Origin: Leptospira dzoumogneensis
GTDB taxonomy: Bacteria > Spirochaetota > Leptospiria > Leptospirales > Leptospiraceae
Length of the DNA: 64,000 bases
Direction of reading: 5' to 3'
Assembly (NCBI RefSeq): GCF_004770895.1
Contig: NZ_RQHS01000018.1
Location: forward strand, 434,001-498,000
Below, piece by piece: positions 37,454-49,081 of this stretch. The position numbers and the translations under genes are program-made. The stretch's first letter is position 1, and every line of letters begins with the position of its first letter. The notes under the pieces were generated by a model, which had not been told where the DNA came from, searched no databases, and worked only from the letters and a program-made list of their open reading frames with translations.

Positions 37454-40330
37454 TCAGTATTTTTCGAACTTAGGTTTATCAGGAACACTTACAGTCCTCA
37501 CTGCCGCCAAACTTTTGGATCCATTGCCTGAATTTTCTCTTCCCTGAGATTCCTTACTCAATCGGAAGAATAATACGGATTCTCTTAAGGATTCAGCCTG
37601 GCTATTCATCTCTTCAGCAATCGCAGCTAATTCTTCCGAAGCGGAAGCATTCTGTTGAGAGACCTGATCCAACTGTCCCATTGCCTTATTGATCTCGACT
37701 ACTCCTGAAGCTTGTTCTTCACTGGAAGCAGTGATCTCTTGTACCAAATCTGCAGTTTTTCTAATATTCGGAACGATCTCGCTGATGAGTTTTCCAGCTT
37801 TTTCTGCGATTGCCACAGAAGATACTGCAAGGCTTGAGATCTCATTTGCGGACTTTTGGCTTCTTTCCGCAAGTTTTCTGACTTCGGAAGCTACTACTGC
37901 AAATCCTCTTCCATGTTCTCCTGCTCTCGCCGCTTCAATGGCTGCGTTCAAGGCGAGTAGGTTGGTCTGGTAAGCAATGTCCTCGATGATGGAGATCTTT
38001 TCTGCGATCTGTTTCATTGCAGTCACTGTCTCGGTTACAGATTTACCTCCATCTTCCGCATCTTTTGAAGATTGGCTCGCTATCTGTTCAGTCTGTTTGG
38101 AATTGCTTGCGTTTTGATCAATAGAGGCTGTCATTTCTTCCAAAGAAGAAGTAGTCTGTTCCACGGAAGCCGCCTGCTCGGAAGCACCCTGGCTAAGTGA
38201 ATTTGCAGTAGAGGAAACTTCTCCCGCAGAGCCGACTAAACTTCCCGCTTTCATGACTATATCGCCCATGATCTCGTTCAGTTTGTCGACTGTGGTATTT
38301 CCGTATTCTTTCAGTTTACCGAATGTTCCGAAATATTCGTTCTCTATTTTAGAAGTCAGATCTCCATTAGCCAATCTTTCTAGAGCATCCACCACTTCGG
38401 TCAGTCCGGTCTCGCTGACTTGTAAGAATGAATTGATACCTTCTCCTAAACTTCTAAAGAAACCGTCTTTTCCTTCTAACTTGACTCTCGTTTTGAAATC
38501 ACCTTTTGCTGCGGCGCCTACTATCTCTTCGATCTCTTTTTGGACCGCTAATTCTGCAGTAATATCGGACCATTCTACCACCGCTCCTAATCTTTGTCCT
38601 TCAGAGCTTAAGATAGGATTTGCGATCAGGTTGAAAGACCTTCCTCCAATAGTGATCGAAGATTCATAGGTGCTATTCAAATTCGCCAATAAGTTTCTTT
38701 GATGTGCTGGGTTTTTATGGAAAGTATCAATGTTAGTTCCAAGCAAACTTTGCAAATTGAAAGAGGCTAATTGTTTTCTAATGTCTCCTTCGCCGTTTTG
38801 GAACATCTTGTATACTGCCTTATTCATATACTTGATGTTGAAATCATTATCAGCGATCATCACGTTGGTGGAAGCATTGTCTAATGCCACTTTAATACGA
38901 GTTAACTCGTCATTTTCCTGTTTGCGGGCTTCCGCAACTTTTTTCTGCTCGGTCACGTCGGACCATTCCACCACAGCGCCCAATCTATCTCCGTTGTCGG
39001 TGAGAATTGGATTGGCAATCAGATCGAATGTTCTTCCTCCGATTTCTATACTGGATTTGAATGTATTAGTAAAGGAACCGAGTATTCCTCTTTGGTGAGC
39101 CGGGTTTTTGTGATAAGAATCTATATTTGATCCAAGCAATTTGTTCAAATGAAAATTGGTGAGTTGTTTTCTAATATCAGTCTCACCTATCTCGAACATC
39201 TTCACGATCGCTTTGTTCATATATTTGATATTCAGATGAGTATCAGCGATCATAATGTTTGTGCTGGTATTATCCAAGGCGACTTTGATACGAGTAAGCT
39301 CCTCATTTTCCTGGCGTCGGACTTCCAACATTTTCTTTTGCTCGGTAACATCCGCCCATTCCACTACGGCTCCCAATCTGTCACCGGACTCCGTCAAAAT
39401 TGGATTGGCAATCAGATCGAAACTTCTACCGCCAATATCAATATTCGAACGGAACGTTTGGTTCAGATCCTTTAAGATATTTCTCTGGTGAGCCGGGTTT
39501 TTATGATAGCTATCTATATTCGACCCCATCAAAGATTCCACCCTGAATTGGCTGAGTTGTTTTTTGATATCCTCTTCCGCATTCCCGAACATCTTACGAA
39601 TGGATTTGTTCATGTAGGTGACCTTTAAATTTTGGTCGGCCATCATGATATTCGTAGTCACATTGTCCAAAGCAGTCTTGATCCGAATGAATTCTTCGGA
39701 ATCGTAGTTGACGGCAGTAACTATACTTCCGGAAGAGAAAGGTTTTAGGTAAATCACCAATGCAGGCAAGAGAAGAGTGCCAAATATAGCAAACAAGAAA
39801 TGATAATATGCCGGACCTTCTTTCTGGACAGGAATAGAAAGTGAGGATTTGGATTTTTCCCAGTTAGATTTCAATTTTTCTAATTTAGGTACTGAATTTT
39901 CAGAGATCTGATTTAGAAAATTCTCTCTAGTATCTTTTGCCTGGATCCCCAAAATCCCTTTTGCAGCCAGGATACTTTCTTGGAGAGAATCCAAATCATT
40001 CTGGAATTGTTGCGGGTCATCAGTGTCCTTTGAAGCTGAAAAAAATACTTTTAGATCGGATGAGATCTTGTTTTGGATCATTTTTAGATCTTCTAATTTA
40101 GAAGATAGGGAATCCTTACTTTGACCGGGAAGAAATAAAGAATATAGACCGGATTCATAATCCTTTAGTTCCGAATGTATCGTTTCGGAAGAGACTGAAA
40201 TTTTATCCGTAGATCCGGTCTCGAATCCATGATCATACAGATAACTCCAACCGGCTGATCCGAATGTCAGGACTATTCCTAACAATAATGACCAAACAAT
40301 TACGCTTAATTTTAATTTACCCTGTCCCAT
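37454..40330 (-). CDS. Methyl-accepting chemotaxis protein with three tandem PAS domains
   Basis: A 958-residue receptor. A first membrane helix (about residues 8-30) and a second (about 175-196) bound a helical periplasmic domain of about 145 residues. Three near-identical PAS domains follow in the cytoplasm, beginning at 217, 348 and 479, each about 131 residues. Each carries IKxALDN, the YMNKAxxKMF strand-helix, NPAHQR and the closing LGAVVEW. HAMP-like helices (about 600-690) lead to the signalling domain with hairpin tip [20 protein letters not shown]. The C-terminus is Lys-rich with no CheR-docking pentapeptide. PAS domains may sense redox or small ligands; no haem- or flavin-binding Cys/His is obvious. 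It is transcribed with cheA and cheW. Confidence 0.93.
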   Translation of the reverse strand: MGQGKLKLSVIVWSLLLGIVLTFGSAGWSYLYDHGFETGSTDKISVSSETIHSELKDYESGLYSLFLPGQSKDSLSSKLEDLKMIQNKISSDLKVFFSASKDTDDPQQFQNDLDSLQESILAAKGILGIQAKDTRENFLNQISENSVPKLEKLKSNWEKSKSSLSIPVQKEGPAYYHFLFAIFGTLLLPALVIYLKPFSSGSIVTAVNYDSEEFIRIKTALDNVTTNIMMADQNLKVTYMNKSIRKMFGNAEEDIKKQLSQFRVESLMGSNIDSYHKNPAHQRNILKDLNQTFRSNIDIGGRSFDLIANPILTESGDRLGAVVEWADVTEQKKMLEVRRQENEELTRIKVALDNTSTNIMIADTHLNIKYMNKAIVKMFEIGETDIRKQLTNFHLNKLLGSNIDSYHKNPAHQRGILGSFTNTFKSSIEIGGRTFDLIANPILTDNGDRLGAVVEWSDVTEQKKVAEARKQENDELTRIKVALDNASTNVMIADNDFNIKYMNKAVYKMFQNGEGDIRKQLASFNLQSLLGTNIDTFHKNPAHQRNLLANLNSTYESSITIGGRSFNLIANPILSSEGQRLGAVVEWSDITAELAVQKEIEEIVGAAAKGDFKTRVKLEGKDGFFRSLGEGINSFLQVSETGLTEVVDALERLANGDLTSKIENEYFGTFGKLKEYGNTTVDKLNEIMGDIVMKAGSLVGSAGEVSSTANSLSQGASEQAASVEQTTSSLEEMTASIDQNASNSKQTEQIASQSSKDAEDGGKSVTETVTAMKQIAEKISIIEDIAYQTNLLALNAAIEAARAGEHGRGFAVVASEVRKLAERSQKSANEISSLAVSSVAIAEKAGKLISEIVPNIRKTADLVQEITASSEEQASGVVEINKAMGQLDQVSQQNASASEELAAIAEEMNSQAESLRESVLFFRLSKESQGRENSGNGSKSLAAVRTVSVPDKPKFEKY

Positions 40331-40380
40331 ACGATTTACCTATACTATAAATTAATTATTCCTTTATTATTTAAGTTCAT

Positions 40381-42486
40381 TCAACGAGCGAATGTCCTGT
40401 CTCTCAAATTAGTTCTTTGGATCTTTAATAGGGAATGAAGACCAGGTACGTCCAGGATGAACGCGATCTTCCCTGTGCCTAAAACGGAGGTCCCGCTGAT
40501 ACATTGTATCCCTTTGAAAATTTCATTCAAAGGTTTGATTACCGATTGTATTTCACCTAGTAGATCGTTGACTAGGATCCCGAAATTCCTACCGTCATGT
40601 TCTAAAACAAGAACGTTCTTTCTTCCTTCGTCGGGATCAGGCAGACCTAAAAATCTTCCTAAGTGTAGAATAGGAAGAACTTCTCCTCTTAAATTGATAG
40701 AGCCTGCAATTTCTTCCGGCAGAAGTTGGAGTTCAGATTCCATTGTCTCTCTTACCCAATCCATTGGTACAACGAAGTAAGAATCACAAGATCTAACTAA
40801 AAATCCATCTATGATCGCGAGTGTAAGAGGAAGTCGAATCGAAAATACGGAACCTTTTCCGAATTCGGATTGTACATTCACTGATCCTCTTAAGGATTCT
40901 ATATTACGAAGTACTACATCCATTCCTACACCTCTACCTGAAAGGCTCGTAACGGATTCCGCAGTGGAAAATCCAGGCTGGAAAATAAGATTAAAAATTT
41001 CTTGTTCGTTTAATACTTGGGCAGGATCTATCAGTCCTTTTTCAATCGCCTTTTGCCTGATCTTTTCATGATTGATCCCTTTTCCATCGTCCGAGATCTC
41101 TATCGAAATACTTCCTGTGGAATGAGAGGCCTGGATCTTCAATTTCCCTCTTTGTGATTTTCCAAGATTTGCTCTTTCTTGGCTGGGTTCTATTCCATGA
41201 TCTAAAGCATTTCTTAATATATGAACGATCGGATCGTTTATTTTTTCGATCACCGAGCGGTCTAATTCCGTTTCTCCGCCTAAAATTTCAAAGTCCACTT
41301 CCTTTCCGAGTTCCAAGGAAATATCTCTTACGGTTCTTCTATATTTTTCGAAAAGTTCTCCTATAGGGACCATTCTAAGCGCCATTGCAGTCTCTCGTAT
41401 CTCTCCTACGAGTCTGGAGAGTATTTCCGCAGACTCGTTTAAGTCCGAGTCTTCCTTGTCCGCAAGTAAACGACCCAGGCTTGCTTCCGATATAATCAAC
41501 TCTCCGACAAGATTCACTAATTGATCTACTTTTGCGGAGTCTATACGTATTAGTTTAGGGACGATCTGAGTGATTTGTGATTTTTCAACTTCAGACTTTT
41601 TGGAAGATGATTGTTCTTTAGAAGTTTCCGTAGACTGAGTAGAAATCGGCGCCTGAAAACGTAAGCCCTGTAATTCTAACGCCTTGAAATATTCTTTTTT
41701 TTCGCAGGGAACCTCGTTTGCGATCGTATGAAATATTTCTTCGGAAGAATTTGGAGGAACAACTCTTAAAAAGGAAGAATCCTTTACGAAAGAAAAAACG
41801 GATTCCAGGTCCTTCTTCTCCGAAGAAGTTTTAAGCTGGACCTCGTATCCTAAATAACAATTTTCAGAATCCCAATGATCCCAATCCGGTAGTTTTGTTT
41901 TATAAACATATAAATATTGGATCTCTCCGATATTCCTAAGATATTTTAAGAAAGAGAATGGATCCATTCCATCCTTAAATATATTTTCTCCAGGGAAGAA
42001 TGTGATCTGCCAGTCGGAATTAACTGTTCCTTGTTTTTCAATCCGAGCCGGGGAGGAATCACTTGCAGGATTTTTAATTTCCTTTTTCTCGGAAGTTTTT
42101 CCGGTAAATTGCCGGGCTTCCTTTATGATCTTCATCTGTTCAGCTTCTAATTCGCTGTTTAAATTTTTCCCAGGAACCGGATCTTCCACAATTCGTTTTA
42201 AATGATCTATCGCTCTTAATAAGAAGTCTATTTTCGCCGGATCTAATTCCGTTTTTCCCGATCTGGCAAGGTCGAGTAGGGTTTCCAGCTCATGTGAACA
42301 TTCTTCTATGGATTCGTATCCGAACATTCCTGCTGTTCCCTTTACAGTATGAACGGAACGGAACATGGAATGAATAGCTTCCTCGTCAAATTCTCCTTTT
42401 TCCATACGAAGAAGATACAGCTCGGCTCCGGATAATAATTCCAGGGATTCCTGTATAAATGCTTCTTTGATCTCTGAAAGATCCAT
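40381..42486 (-). CDS. cheA: Chemotaxis sensor kinase
   Basis: A 701-residue CheA. Domain P1 is an HPt with the phosphorylated His46 in RSVHTVKGTAGMFG. P2 is poorly conserved (about 130-300), with a Ser-rich linker. P3 (dimerisation) starts PKLIRIDSAKVDQLVNLVGE. P4 is the GHKL ATPase with ILRNALDHGIEPSQER, SDDGKGINHEKI and SLSGRGVGMDVVLRNIESL. P5 is CheW-like, ending EIFKGIQCISGTSVLGTGKI. It phosphorylates CheY and CheB in response to the MCP. Its ATG overlaps the STAS gene stop (TAATG), so the two are translationally coupled. Confidence 0.96.
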   Translation of the reverse strand: MDLSEIKEAFIQESLELLSGAELYLLRMEKGEFDEEAIHSMFRSVHTVKGTAGMFGYESIEECSHELETLLDLARSGKTELDPAKIDFLLRAIDHLKRIVEDPVPGKNLNSELEAEQMKIIKEARQFTGKTSEKKEIKNPASDSSPARIEKQGTVNSDWQITFFPGENIFKDGMDPFSFLKYLRNIGEIQYLYVYKTKLPDWDHWDSENCYLGYEVQLKTSSEKKDLESVFSFVKDSSFLRVVPPNSSEEIFHTIANEVPCEKKEYFKALELQGLRFQAPISTQSTETSKEQSSSKKSEVEKSQITQIVPKLIRIDSAKVDQLVNLVGELIISEASLGRLLADKEDSDLNESAEILSRLVGEIRETAMALRMVPIGELFEKYRRTVRDISLELGKEVDFEILGGETELDRSVIEKINDPIVHILRNALDHGIEPSQERANLGKSQRGKLKIQASHSTGSISIEISDDGKGINHEKIRQKAIEKGLIDPAQVLNEQEIFNLIFQPGFSTAESVTSLSGRGVGMDVVLRNIESLRGSVNVQSEFGKGSVFSIRLPLTLAIIDGFLVRSCDSYFVVPMDWVRETMESELQLLPEEIAGSINLRGEVLPILHLGRFLGLPDPDEGRKNVLVLEHDGRNFGILVNDLLGEIQSVIKPLNEIFKGIQCISGTSVLGTGKIAFILDVPGLHSLLKIQRTNLRDRTFAR

Positions 42487-42869
42487 TATACCTTCTCCAA
42501 TCCGTACGCAAACTTAAAGGAAGAAGAATCCTTTTTAGAGATCCGGATACGATCTTGAAAGAATCCGATCAGACCGTACAGATCATAAAATTCTAGTAAA
42601 CAATTCGGGTGATTTAAGATCGCAAGGTCCCAGGATCTATATAAGGAATCTTTTTTGAGTAAAATTAAGGATTGAACAAAACTGGAATCCACCTTTTCTA
42701 AGGCGGATGTATCTATCTCTATCCGGATAGGACTTTTATCCAAAAGTAACTGCAGCTTGGACTTCCAATCTGCCGCATAATAAATAGAAGCCTCTCCGGA
42801 AAGATCCAAATGAAAGATCGGTCTGGAATTCTTTTGGCCGAGTTCAGATACTTTAATTTCCAAAGACAT
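42486..42869 (-). CDS. STAS-like protein in the chemotaxis operon
   Basis: A 127-residue protein with the STAS outline: strand ISVLE-type SLEIKVSELGQ, PIRIEIDTSALEKVDSSFVQ for the helix that carries the phospho-Ser (pattern D-x-S-x-x-x-x-D-S-S), and a late helix CLLEFYDLYGLIGFF. The A-G-L following the Ser in ordinary anti-sigma antagonists is replaced by FVQ, a variant seen in STAS proteins of chemotaxis and MlaB-like groups. It lies between cheY (4 bp) and cheA (overlap of 1 base), so it probably works with CheA or the nearby kinases. The exact role is unknown. Confidence 0.78.
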   Translation of the reverse strand: MSLEIKVSELGQKNSRPIFHLDLSGEASIYYAADWKSKLQLLLDKSPIRIEIDTSALEKVDSSFVQSLILLKKDSLYRSWDLAILNHPNCLLEFYDLYGLIGFFQDRIRISKKDSSSFKFAYGLEKV

Positions 42870-42873
42870 AAAA

Positions 42874-43236
42874 TTATACGAGTAAAACCTGGATCGTTTT
42901 TAAAAGTTCTTCCGGAGAAAACGGTTTAGTAAGCCAAGCTTTAGCTCCTGCTTTTAAACCTTCATTTTTGAGTTCATCTTGGGATTCAGTCGTAAGCATA
43001 ATGATAGGAACGAATTTATGATTCGAATCTTCTTTGATAGCCTTAACGAAAGATATGCCGTTCATATTGGGCATATTCATATCGCTCACCACCAGATCCA
43101 CTTTGCCTTCTTTCAACTTTTCCAAACCTTGTAGTCCGTCTTCCGCTTCAATTACGGAAAAAGACGCCTGGGAAAGATGGAGGGTGAGTATCTTCCTAAA
43201 TACGGCTGAATCATCCACGATTAAGATTTTTTTCAT
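42874..43236 (-). CDS. cheY: CheY-type single-domain response regulator
   Basis: A 120-residue receiver domain with no output. The acidic pair is in ILIVDDSAVFRK, the phospho-Asp in DLVVSDMNMPNMNG, the switch Thr in IIMLTTESQ, and the Lys in AKAWLTKPFSPEEL. CheA would phosphorylate it and it would act on the flagellar motor switch. It is encoded in the cluster 4 bp before the STAS gene. Other CheY proteins probably exist elsewhere in the genome, so it may not be the main motor regulator. Confidence 0.94.
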   Translation of the reverse strand: MKKILIVDDSAVFRKILTLHLSQASFSVIEAEDGLQGLEKLKEGKVDLVVSDMNMPNMNGISFVKAIKEDSNHKFVPIIMLTTESQDELKNEGLKAGAKAWLTKPFSPEELLKTIQVLLV

Positions 43237-43255
43237 ATTCTCCTTCTTGTCATTC

Positions 43256-44527
43256 TCACTGAATGGGTAATAATAGTTCGCTCATCACACAAAGGCGGAC
43301 CTGTTCCCCCGTGTGGTCTTTTGCATTATGAATAAAGAATAGACCGTTGTGTTTTCTGAGTATCTGATCCACTGCGGTGAGCCCTAGACCTAAACCGAAT
43401 TTTTCTAAGTGAGATACACTTTCTACAGGAGGATGAATACGAAAGAACGGTTGTAACACGAGGCTTTCATGTTTTTCGTCCACACCTCCGTAAGGCCTTT
43501 CATCTACGATATTTTTCACTACAACGCAGAAATAACCTTGGTTGATGCTTGTGAATACTTCTAAAGAAGTTTTGGAGGCGCAGTACTTATATGCGTTTAA
43601 GATCACTTCTTCCAATGCGAGAAGGAACAGATCCACCTCTATATCCAGCTCCACTTCTTTTTTCAAAACGGGCAGCGCAAGTCTAAGTCCTTTCTTTTCC
43701 AGATAAGGCAGAATGAATTCACTGGAATGTTTGATCTTTTCCACAAGTTCTGACGCCTTGATCTTTTTCTTTTCCAGATTCCGATTGATGATCTCTAATA
43801 GCTGGGTAAGTCCCTTGAGTAAGTTTTTAGTGATTTCCTGATTTTCTATCACCAGGTTCATCATACTTTTATTAATTAGATAATTATCCCCATCCTCTTT
43901 CATTTCCGTCTTGATCATGTCCAAAAGACTGATGATCGCGCCTATCCCTGATCCCTGAGACAGGGAAGTCTGCAAAGAATGTATGGAGGATTTTTCCCAG
44001 GATTCGTCTCCCGCCTTTCTTCTGGTTTCCTTATAGGTCAGCCATTCCAACTGATTTCTAAGTTTAAGACTTTCCGCTTCTAAGATCGCTGCCTCGCTTG
44101 CTTTTAAGAAACGATAATCCACTGCTTTGTTTAGTGCCTTATGGAATTGGTCCGGAAGGATTGGTTTGATAATATAATCGAATACACCTAACTTCATCAC
44201 CTCGATCACAGTATCCGTGGAATCTAATGCAGTTTGAACGAGTATGGTCGCGTCCGGTTGGAATTCCTTCAATCTCTGGATGAAAGTAGGGCCGTCCATC
44301 ACAGGCATCATAAGATCCACTATATAAAAGGAATATTTATTCGACTTTGCCATCTCCAACGCTTCCTCTCCATTGGAAGCGGACTGGTATTGTATCCCGA
44401 ACTCATCGCAAAGAGCTTCGAGCATTAGAGTATTTTCCAACTTGTCCTCTACTAGAAGTATTGGATCTCGGACTACACTCTTTCTCTCTTGTTTATTTTT
44501 GATTACGGAACTTATAGAGTTAGTCAT
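43256..44527 (-). CDS. Receiver-domain protein with GHKL ATPase
   Basis: A 423-residue protein. The N-terminal receiver (about residues 20-140) has [11 protein letters not shown], the phospho-Asp in [21 protein letters not shown] and [14 protein letters not shown] helical middle (about 150-290) follows, then a GHKL ATPase with N box [14 protein letters not shown] and G2 box [20 protein letters not shown] see no HisKA H-box, so the kinase may lack autophosphorylation, or use a His in the variable helix region. It overlaps the upstream kinase gene by 8 bp, implying coupled translation. It probably takes phosphate from that kinase. Confidence 0.88.
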   Translation of the reverse strand: MTNSISSVIKNKQERKSVVRDPILLVEDKLENTLMLEALCDEFGIQYQSASNGEEALEMAKSNKYSFYIVDLMMPVMDGPTFIQRLKEFQPDATILVQTALDSTDTVIEVMKLGVFDYIIKPILPDQFHKALNKAVDYRFLKASEAAILEAESLKLRNQLEWLTYKETRRKAGDESWEKSSIHSLQTSLSQGSGIGAIISLLDMIKTEMKEDGDNYLINKSMMNLVIENQEITKNLLKGLTQLLEIINRNLEKKKIKASELVEKIKHSSEFILPYLEKKGLRLALPVLKKEVELDIEVDLFLLALEEVILNAYKYCASKTSLEVFTSINQGYFCVVVKNIVDERPYGGVDEKHESLVLQPFFRIHPPVESVSHLEKFGLGLGLTAVDQILRKHNGLFFIHNAKDHTGEQVRLCVMSELLLPIQ

Positions 44528-46595
44528 GGATTTGGTCCGCCAATTCTTCTAATACTAGTTTTAATTCGTCCAAGGAGATAGGCTGGGAAAGAACGAAGTC
44601 AAAATTCTCCTTAGAATATTTCTTTTCGAAATCTTGGGTTTCTTCCGGAAGAATAAATACTGTTTTCCAAATTTCCGATATTCTATCTTTTAAGATAGAA
44701 TTAGAATCCTGGAATAGGACGATCTTCTTATCCTTTCGAAATTCCTTTAATAAAGGCTGATTTTGTTTTTTAAAAAAGTGAGTGAGTAGTTCCGCATTTT
44801 TCTGGTTGGATAATTCCAATTGGATAAAACAGAAATTTTTTAATTTATCCGGATAAGCTCCTGCAAAGTTTTTCCTGGGTTTGAATTGTTTAGGAGTTTG
44901 TTCCAGAATAGGAAGATTCAGGTAGAAAGTAGTTCCGATCCCTTGTTGGCTTTTGACACGGATACTTCCCCCGTGAGCTTCTACCAGTTTTTGGACTATA
45001 GAAAGTCCAAGGCCTGTACCTTCCGTGTCCCTTGACCTGGAGTTTCTGACCTGATAGAATGCGTCGAAAATTTTTTTCTGTTCCGAATCGGGAATGCCGA
45101 TCCCTGTATCTGTGATCTCTATGATCCAATCTTTTCCTTCTCTTTTGATGGAAAGATAGATAGAACCCTGTTCTGAAGTGAATTTTACCGCGTTCCCGAC
45201 TAAATTCAAAAAGATCTGTCGAATTCTCTTTGGATCTCCCCAGATCATTGAGATTAGTTCTTCCGGATCGTCCCAAACTAAATGTATATGTTTTCTTATA
45301 AGTTCCGGTTCTAAAAATTCTACTACTTGCTCCAGCTCCTTTCTGAGATCCATTTCAGAAAAATAGAAGGAAGATTTTCCCGCATTCAGTTTGGAAAGTT
45401 CCAGAATATCATTAATTAAACCTAATAGATGTAATCCTGATTTATGGATCAGATCTAAATACCTTTTATCATTAGAAGTTTCGTCTTCTATCTTGATCAG
45501 TTTGGAAAGGCCTATGATCGCATTCAGAGGTGTACGGAGCTCGTGGCTCATATTTGCAAGAAAATCGCTTTTAGCAGTGCTTGCAGCCTCTGCCTTTTCT
45601 TTCTGAACGGAAAGTTCCTTGGTCCTTTTGATTACCGTTTCTTCCAGATTTTCTTTATGGATCTTTAGTTCTTCTAAGATGGACATTCTTTCCAAATAAA
45701 ACCCGAGAAGATCTACGAATGTTCTAAAAGTAAATTGTTCCTCCGGACTTGATTCACGTTGAAAAAATTCCATCCCCAAAAATCCGAACCAATCTCCGGA
45801 CATTCGGATCGGAAATAGAAAAAACGTGTCCGACCTTCTTCCTTGGTAGAATGATTTTTCAGAATCTATTAGATCGGAAGCTTTGAACTCGATTATATCA
45901 TTTCTGAGTAGATACGGTTTCCATCTGGAGAATTTAGTGGAAAGAGAAATTTCGGGATGAGTTTCTGCAAGAGTAGCGCTGGAATAGGGGCTTTTGATCT
46001 CTGCCTGTAATGCTAATACATCAGGGTTTGCGGTTCTTTTATACAGATAGATCCTTTCCGCTTCTACCAATACCAAAAAATGTTCGATCGCTCTTTCTAT
46101 CGTAAAACTTTCGTGGGTAGTATTTAATAAGATCTGAGAAGCTGCAGTAAGCCCCATTTCGGATCTAAGTCTTTTTGCGGTAAGTTCCTCTCGGATGATC
46201 TTTTCGCTGATATCTCTTTGGATAGATAATAAATTCGTAATATTTCCATCCTGATCCTTAACCGGAGAGACTTTCCATTCGGAATGGTATTTGGTTCCGT
46301 CTTTTTTATAATTGATCGTGGAAGAAGAGTAAGAGTCGCCGCGCAATAGGCAGTTTTTAAGATTTTGTAATATTCTTCTGTCGGTTTCTTTTCCGAATAA
46401 AATTTTAGGGGAGCCGCCGATCAACTCTTCGGCACTATATCCGGTCAGGTCACAGAATGCAGGATTTACAAAAACAATAGAAGGTCCGTTCTCATTCAGA
46501 ACAGCGTCTGTAACAAGAATTGCGTCTGAAGTTTGGGAAACGATAATTTGAAAAAGTCCGGTTTCTGTGTCAAACCGCAGATCTTCTCCGACCAT
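44520..46595 (-). CDS. PAS-GAF sensor histidine kinase with degenerate receiver
   Basis: A 691-residue kinase: PAS domain at about residues 8-130 ([20 protein letters not shown] is a classic PAS helix-strand), a PAC segment, a GAF domain (about 150-305), and a coiled coil. HisKA follows with the phosphorylated His in [19 protein letters not shown], then HATPase_c with [24 protein letters not shown] and [20 protein letters not shown]. The last 110 residues look like a receiver fold that has lost its Asp (KIVLFQDS, then [19 protein letters not shown], where K-P became Q-P). No membrane segment, so it senses inside the cell. It is the first gene of the chemotaxis operon. Confidence 0.9.
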   Translation of the reverse strand: MVGEDLRFDTETGLFQIIVSQTSDAILVTDAVLNENGPSIVFVNPAFCDLTGYSAEELIGGSPKILFGKETDRRILQNLKNCLLRGDSYSSSTINYKKDGTKYHSEWKVSPVKDQDGNITNLLSIQRDISEKIIREELTAKRLRSEMGLTAASQILLNTTHESFTIERAIEHFLVLVEAERIYLYKRTANPDVLALQAEIKSPYSSATLAETHPEISLSTKFSRWKPYLLRNDIIEFKASDLIDSEKSFYQGRRSDTFFLFPIRMSGDWFGFLGMEFFQRESSPEEQFTFRTFVDLLGFYLERMSILEELKIHKENLEETVIKRTKELSVQKEKAEAASTAKSDFLANMSHELRTPLNAIIGLSKLIKIEDETSNDKRYLDLIHKSGLHLLGLINDILELSKLNAGKSSFYFSEMDLRKELEQVVEFLEPELIRKHIHLVWDDPEELISMIWGDPKRIRQIFLNLVGNAVKFTSEQGSIYLSIKREGKDWIIEITDTGIGIPDSEQKKIFDAFYQVRNSRSRDTEGTGLGLSIVQKLVEAHGGSIRVKSQQGIGTTFYLNLPILEQTPKQFKPRKNFAGAYPDKLKNFCFIQLELSNQKNAELLTHFFKKQNQPLLKEFRKDKKIVLFQDSNSILKDRISEIWKTVFILPEETQDFEKKYSKENFDFVLSQPISLDELKLVLEELADQIHD

Positions 46596-46726
46596 ATAGG
46601 CCAGAAAATTTAAGCGAAAATAAACTTAATTCAACCATTTTAGCGGAAAATTCCACAAAAATGACTTATTCTGCTGTAAATTACTCAAATCTGTAAGATC
46701 CGAGACATAACCGGATGTCGAAGTGA

Positions 46727-47665
46727 CTACATTAAAAGATTCGCAGGTAATTTAAAGCTCATGGAATCCTCCCTCGAACCGGGGAAAAGATCCAAAACCG
46801 CTTTAGGGTAGAATTGTATAAGTTTAGAAATGATCTCGTCCACAAGTATTTGAGGAGTAGACGCTCCCGCAGTGATACCCAGGATCTTGATCCCAGAGTC
46901 TGCTATATAATCTTTATTTAATTCTTCAAGAGAGCTTACTTTGAAAGAGGAAGGTTTGGATTTTTGGGCCAATTGTAGAAGCCTAAGTGAATTAGAACTA
47001 TTATCCGCTCCGATCACCATCATCGCATCAATTGCATCCATCATGGAAGAAACCGCTTCTTGCCTTTCCGTAGTTGCGTAACAGATATCATCCTTGGCTG
47101 GATGTTCTACGCTTGGGAATAATTCCGCAATCTTTTCCACCACTAGTTTGGTGTCCGCCACGGACAAGGTGGTTTGCATAAGATAGGTAATCGGTTTGTT
47201 TATATCCAATCTTCCGGCCAATTTTTGGACATCTTCAGGTGATTCTACAAGGAACATCTGGGCTTCTCCCATGGTTCCGATCGCTTCGTCATGTCCTTGG
47301 TGGCCTATATAGATGATTTGATGAGAATCTTTATACCTGCGTGCTTTTCTGTGAACTCTGGTTACCAGAGGGCAGGTTGCATCTCCGATCTTCATTCCTC
47401 TACGTTTTGCTTCTTCTACCACTTCAGGAGAAACTCCATGAGCAGAGAATACAACTGTGGAACCGTCGGGAGCTTCGCCCAGTTCGTTAATGAATTTGAT
47501 GCCTCTTTTTTTCATATCTTCCACGACTCTTCGGTTGTGGACGATCTCCTTGCGGACATAGATCTGTTCCTCTGAATTGGATTGGACCTGTTCCACATAG
47601 GAAATTGCGTATTTGACTCCGGCACAGAAACCGCGGGGATTCGCTAGATAAATTTTTTCGAGCAT
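46727..47665 (-). CDS. ispH: 4-hydroxy-3-methylbut-2-enyl diphosphate reductase
   Basis: A 312-residue iron-sulfur enzyme, the last step of the MEP isoprenoid pathway, giving IPP and DMAPP. The three Cys ligands of the cluster are in GFCAGVKYA, GDATCPLVTRVH and DDICYATTERQEAV. The catalytic Glu and His motifs are also present: HNRRVVEDM, SAHGVSPEVVEEAKRRG and the late TAGASTPQILVDEII. The ATG at 47665 starts MLEKIYLANPRGFCAGV, typical of the family. It is divergent from the flagellin gene; an inverted repeat lies between them. Confidence 0.96.
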   Translation of the reverse strand: MLEKIYLANPRGFCAGVKYAISYVEQVQSNSEEQIYVRKEIVHNRRVVEDMKKRGIKFINELGEAPDGSTVVFSAHGVSPEVVEEAKRRGMKIGDATCPLVTRVHRKARRYKDSHQIIYIGHQGHDEAIGTMGEAQMFLVESPEDVQKLAGRLDINKPITYLMQTTLSVADTKLVVEKIAELFPSVEHPAKDDICYATTERQEAVSSMMDAIDAMMVIGADNSSNSLRLLQLAQKSKPSSFKVSSLEELNKDYIADSGIKILGITAGASTPQILVDEIISKLIQFYPKAVLDLFPGSREDSMSFKLPANLLM

Positions 47666-47676
47666 CTGCTTTCAGA

Positions 47677-47731
47677 CTCTGGCGCCTCCCGAAAGAGGCA
47701 AGCATTTTCGCGTCCAGAATCCGCGCCAGAG
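47677..47731. repeat. Inverted repeat in the ispH-flaB divergent region
   Basis: CTCTGGCGC (47677-47685) and its exact complement GCGCCAGAG (47723-47731) bracket 37 nt, 12 bp from the ispH start. A second pair, TTTTCGC (47705-47711) and GCGAAAG (47734-47740), overlaps it. It could be an operator, a hairpin in the ispH leader, or both. Confidence 0.4.
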
Positions 47732-47753
47732 ATGCGAAAGCGACATATATACT

Positions 47754-48803
<1,050 letters not shown>

Positions 48804-48882
48804 GGAGCTGGCTTTAAGCTAATGTTGGTTCTTTCGACGGGACCACGGATTTATATTTATTATAAATCGCCGTACGACTCTG

Positions 48883-48921
48883 AAGCCTAACTTCTCGTAA
48901 GCGAAAGTTAGGCTTTTTTTT
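48883..48921 (+). terminator. Rho-independent terminator downstream of the flagellin gene
   Basis: AAGCCTAACTT (48883-48893) and AAGTTAGGCTT (48905-48915) form an 11-bp perfect stem with an 11-nt loop, followed by a run of T. It stands 126 bp after the flagellin stop. It either ends a flagellin message with a long 3' untranslated part or a separate short RNA. Confidence 0.85.
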
Positions 48922-49081
48922 ATCCGAATTGAAAGCGCAAGTTTCATACCGTTCTTAAAATTTTATTCAATTTGTAATCTAATTCGAACCTTAGAGATAA
49001 GTTTTAGAATGCGAAAGACACTGCTCTTGCATTTCTGGAAGGGGAGAAGAATAACTCTTCTCTAAGGAAACTTCTGCATCG

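Noticed and set aside
38253..38669. 138-residue plus-strand frame inside the chemoreceptor gene
   Set aside because: Open frame is a by-product of the repeated PAS and HAMP coding sequence on the other strand.
37454..40330. Tandem repeats considered as a CRISPR or satellite array
   Set aside because: The 393-bp units are in-frame protein domain repeats, not short direct repeats with spacers.
45391..45606. 71-residue plus-strand frame inside the sensor kinase gene
   Set aside because: Opposite to a kinase with all its motifs intact; no start signal.
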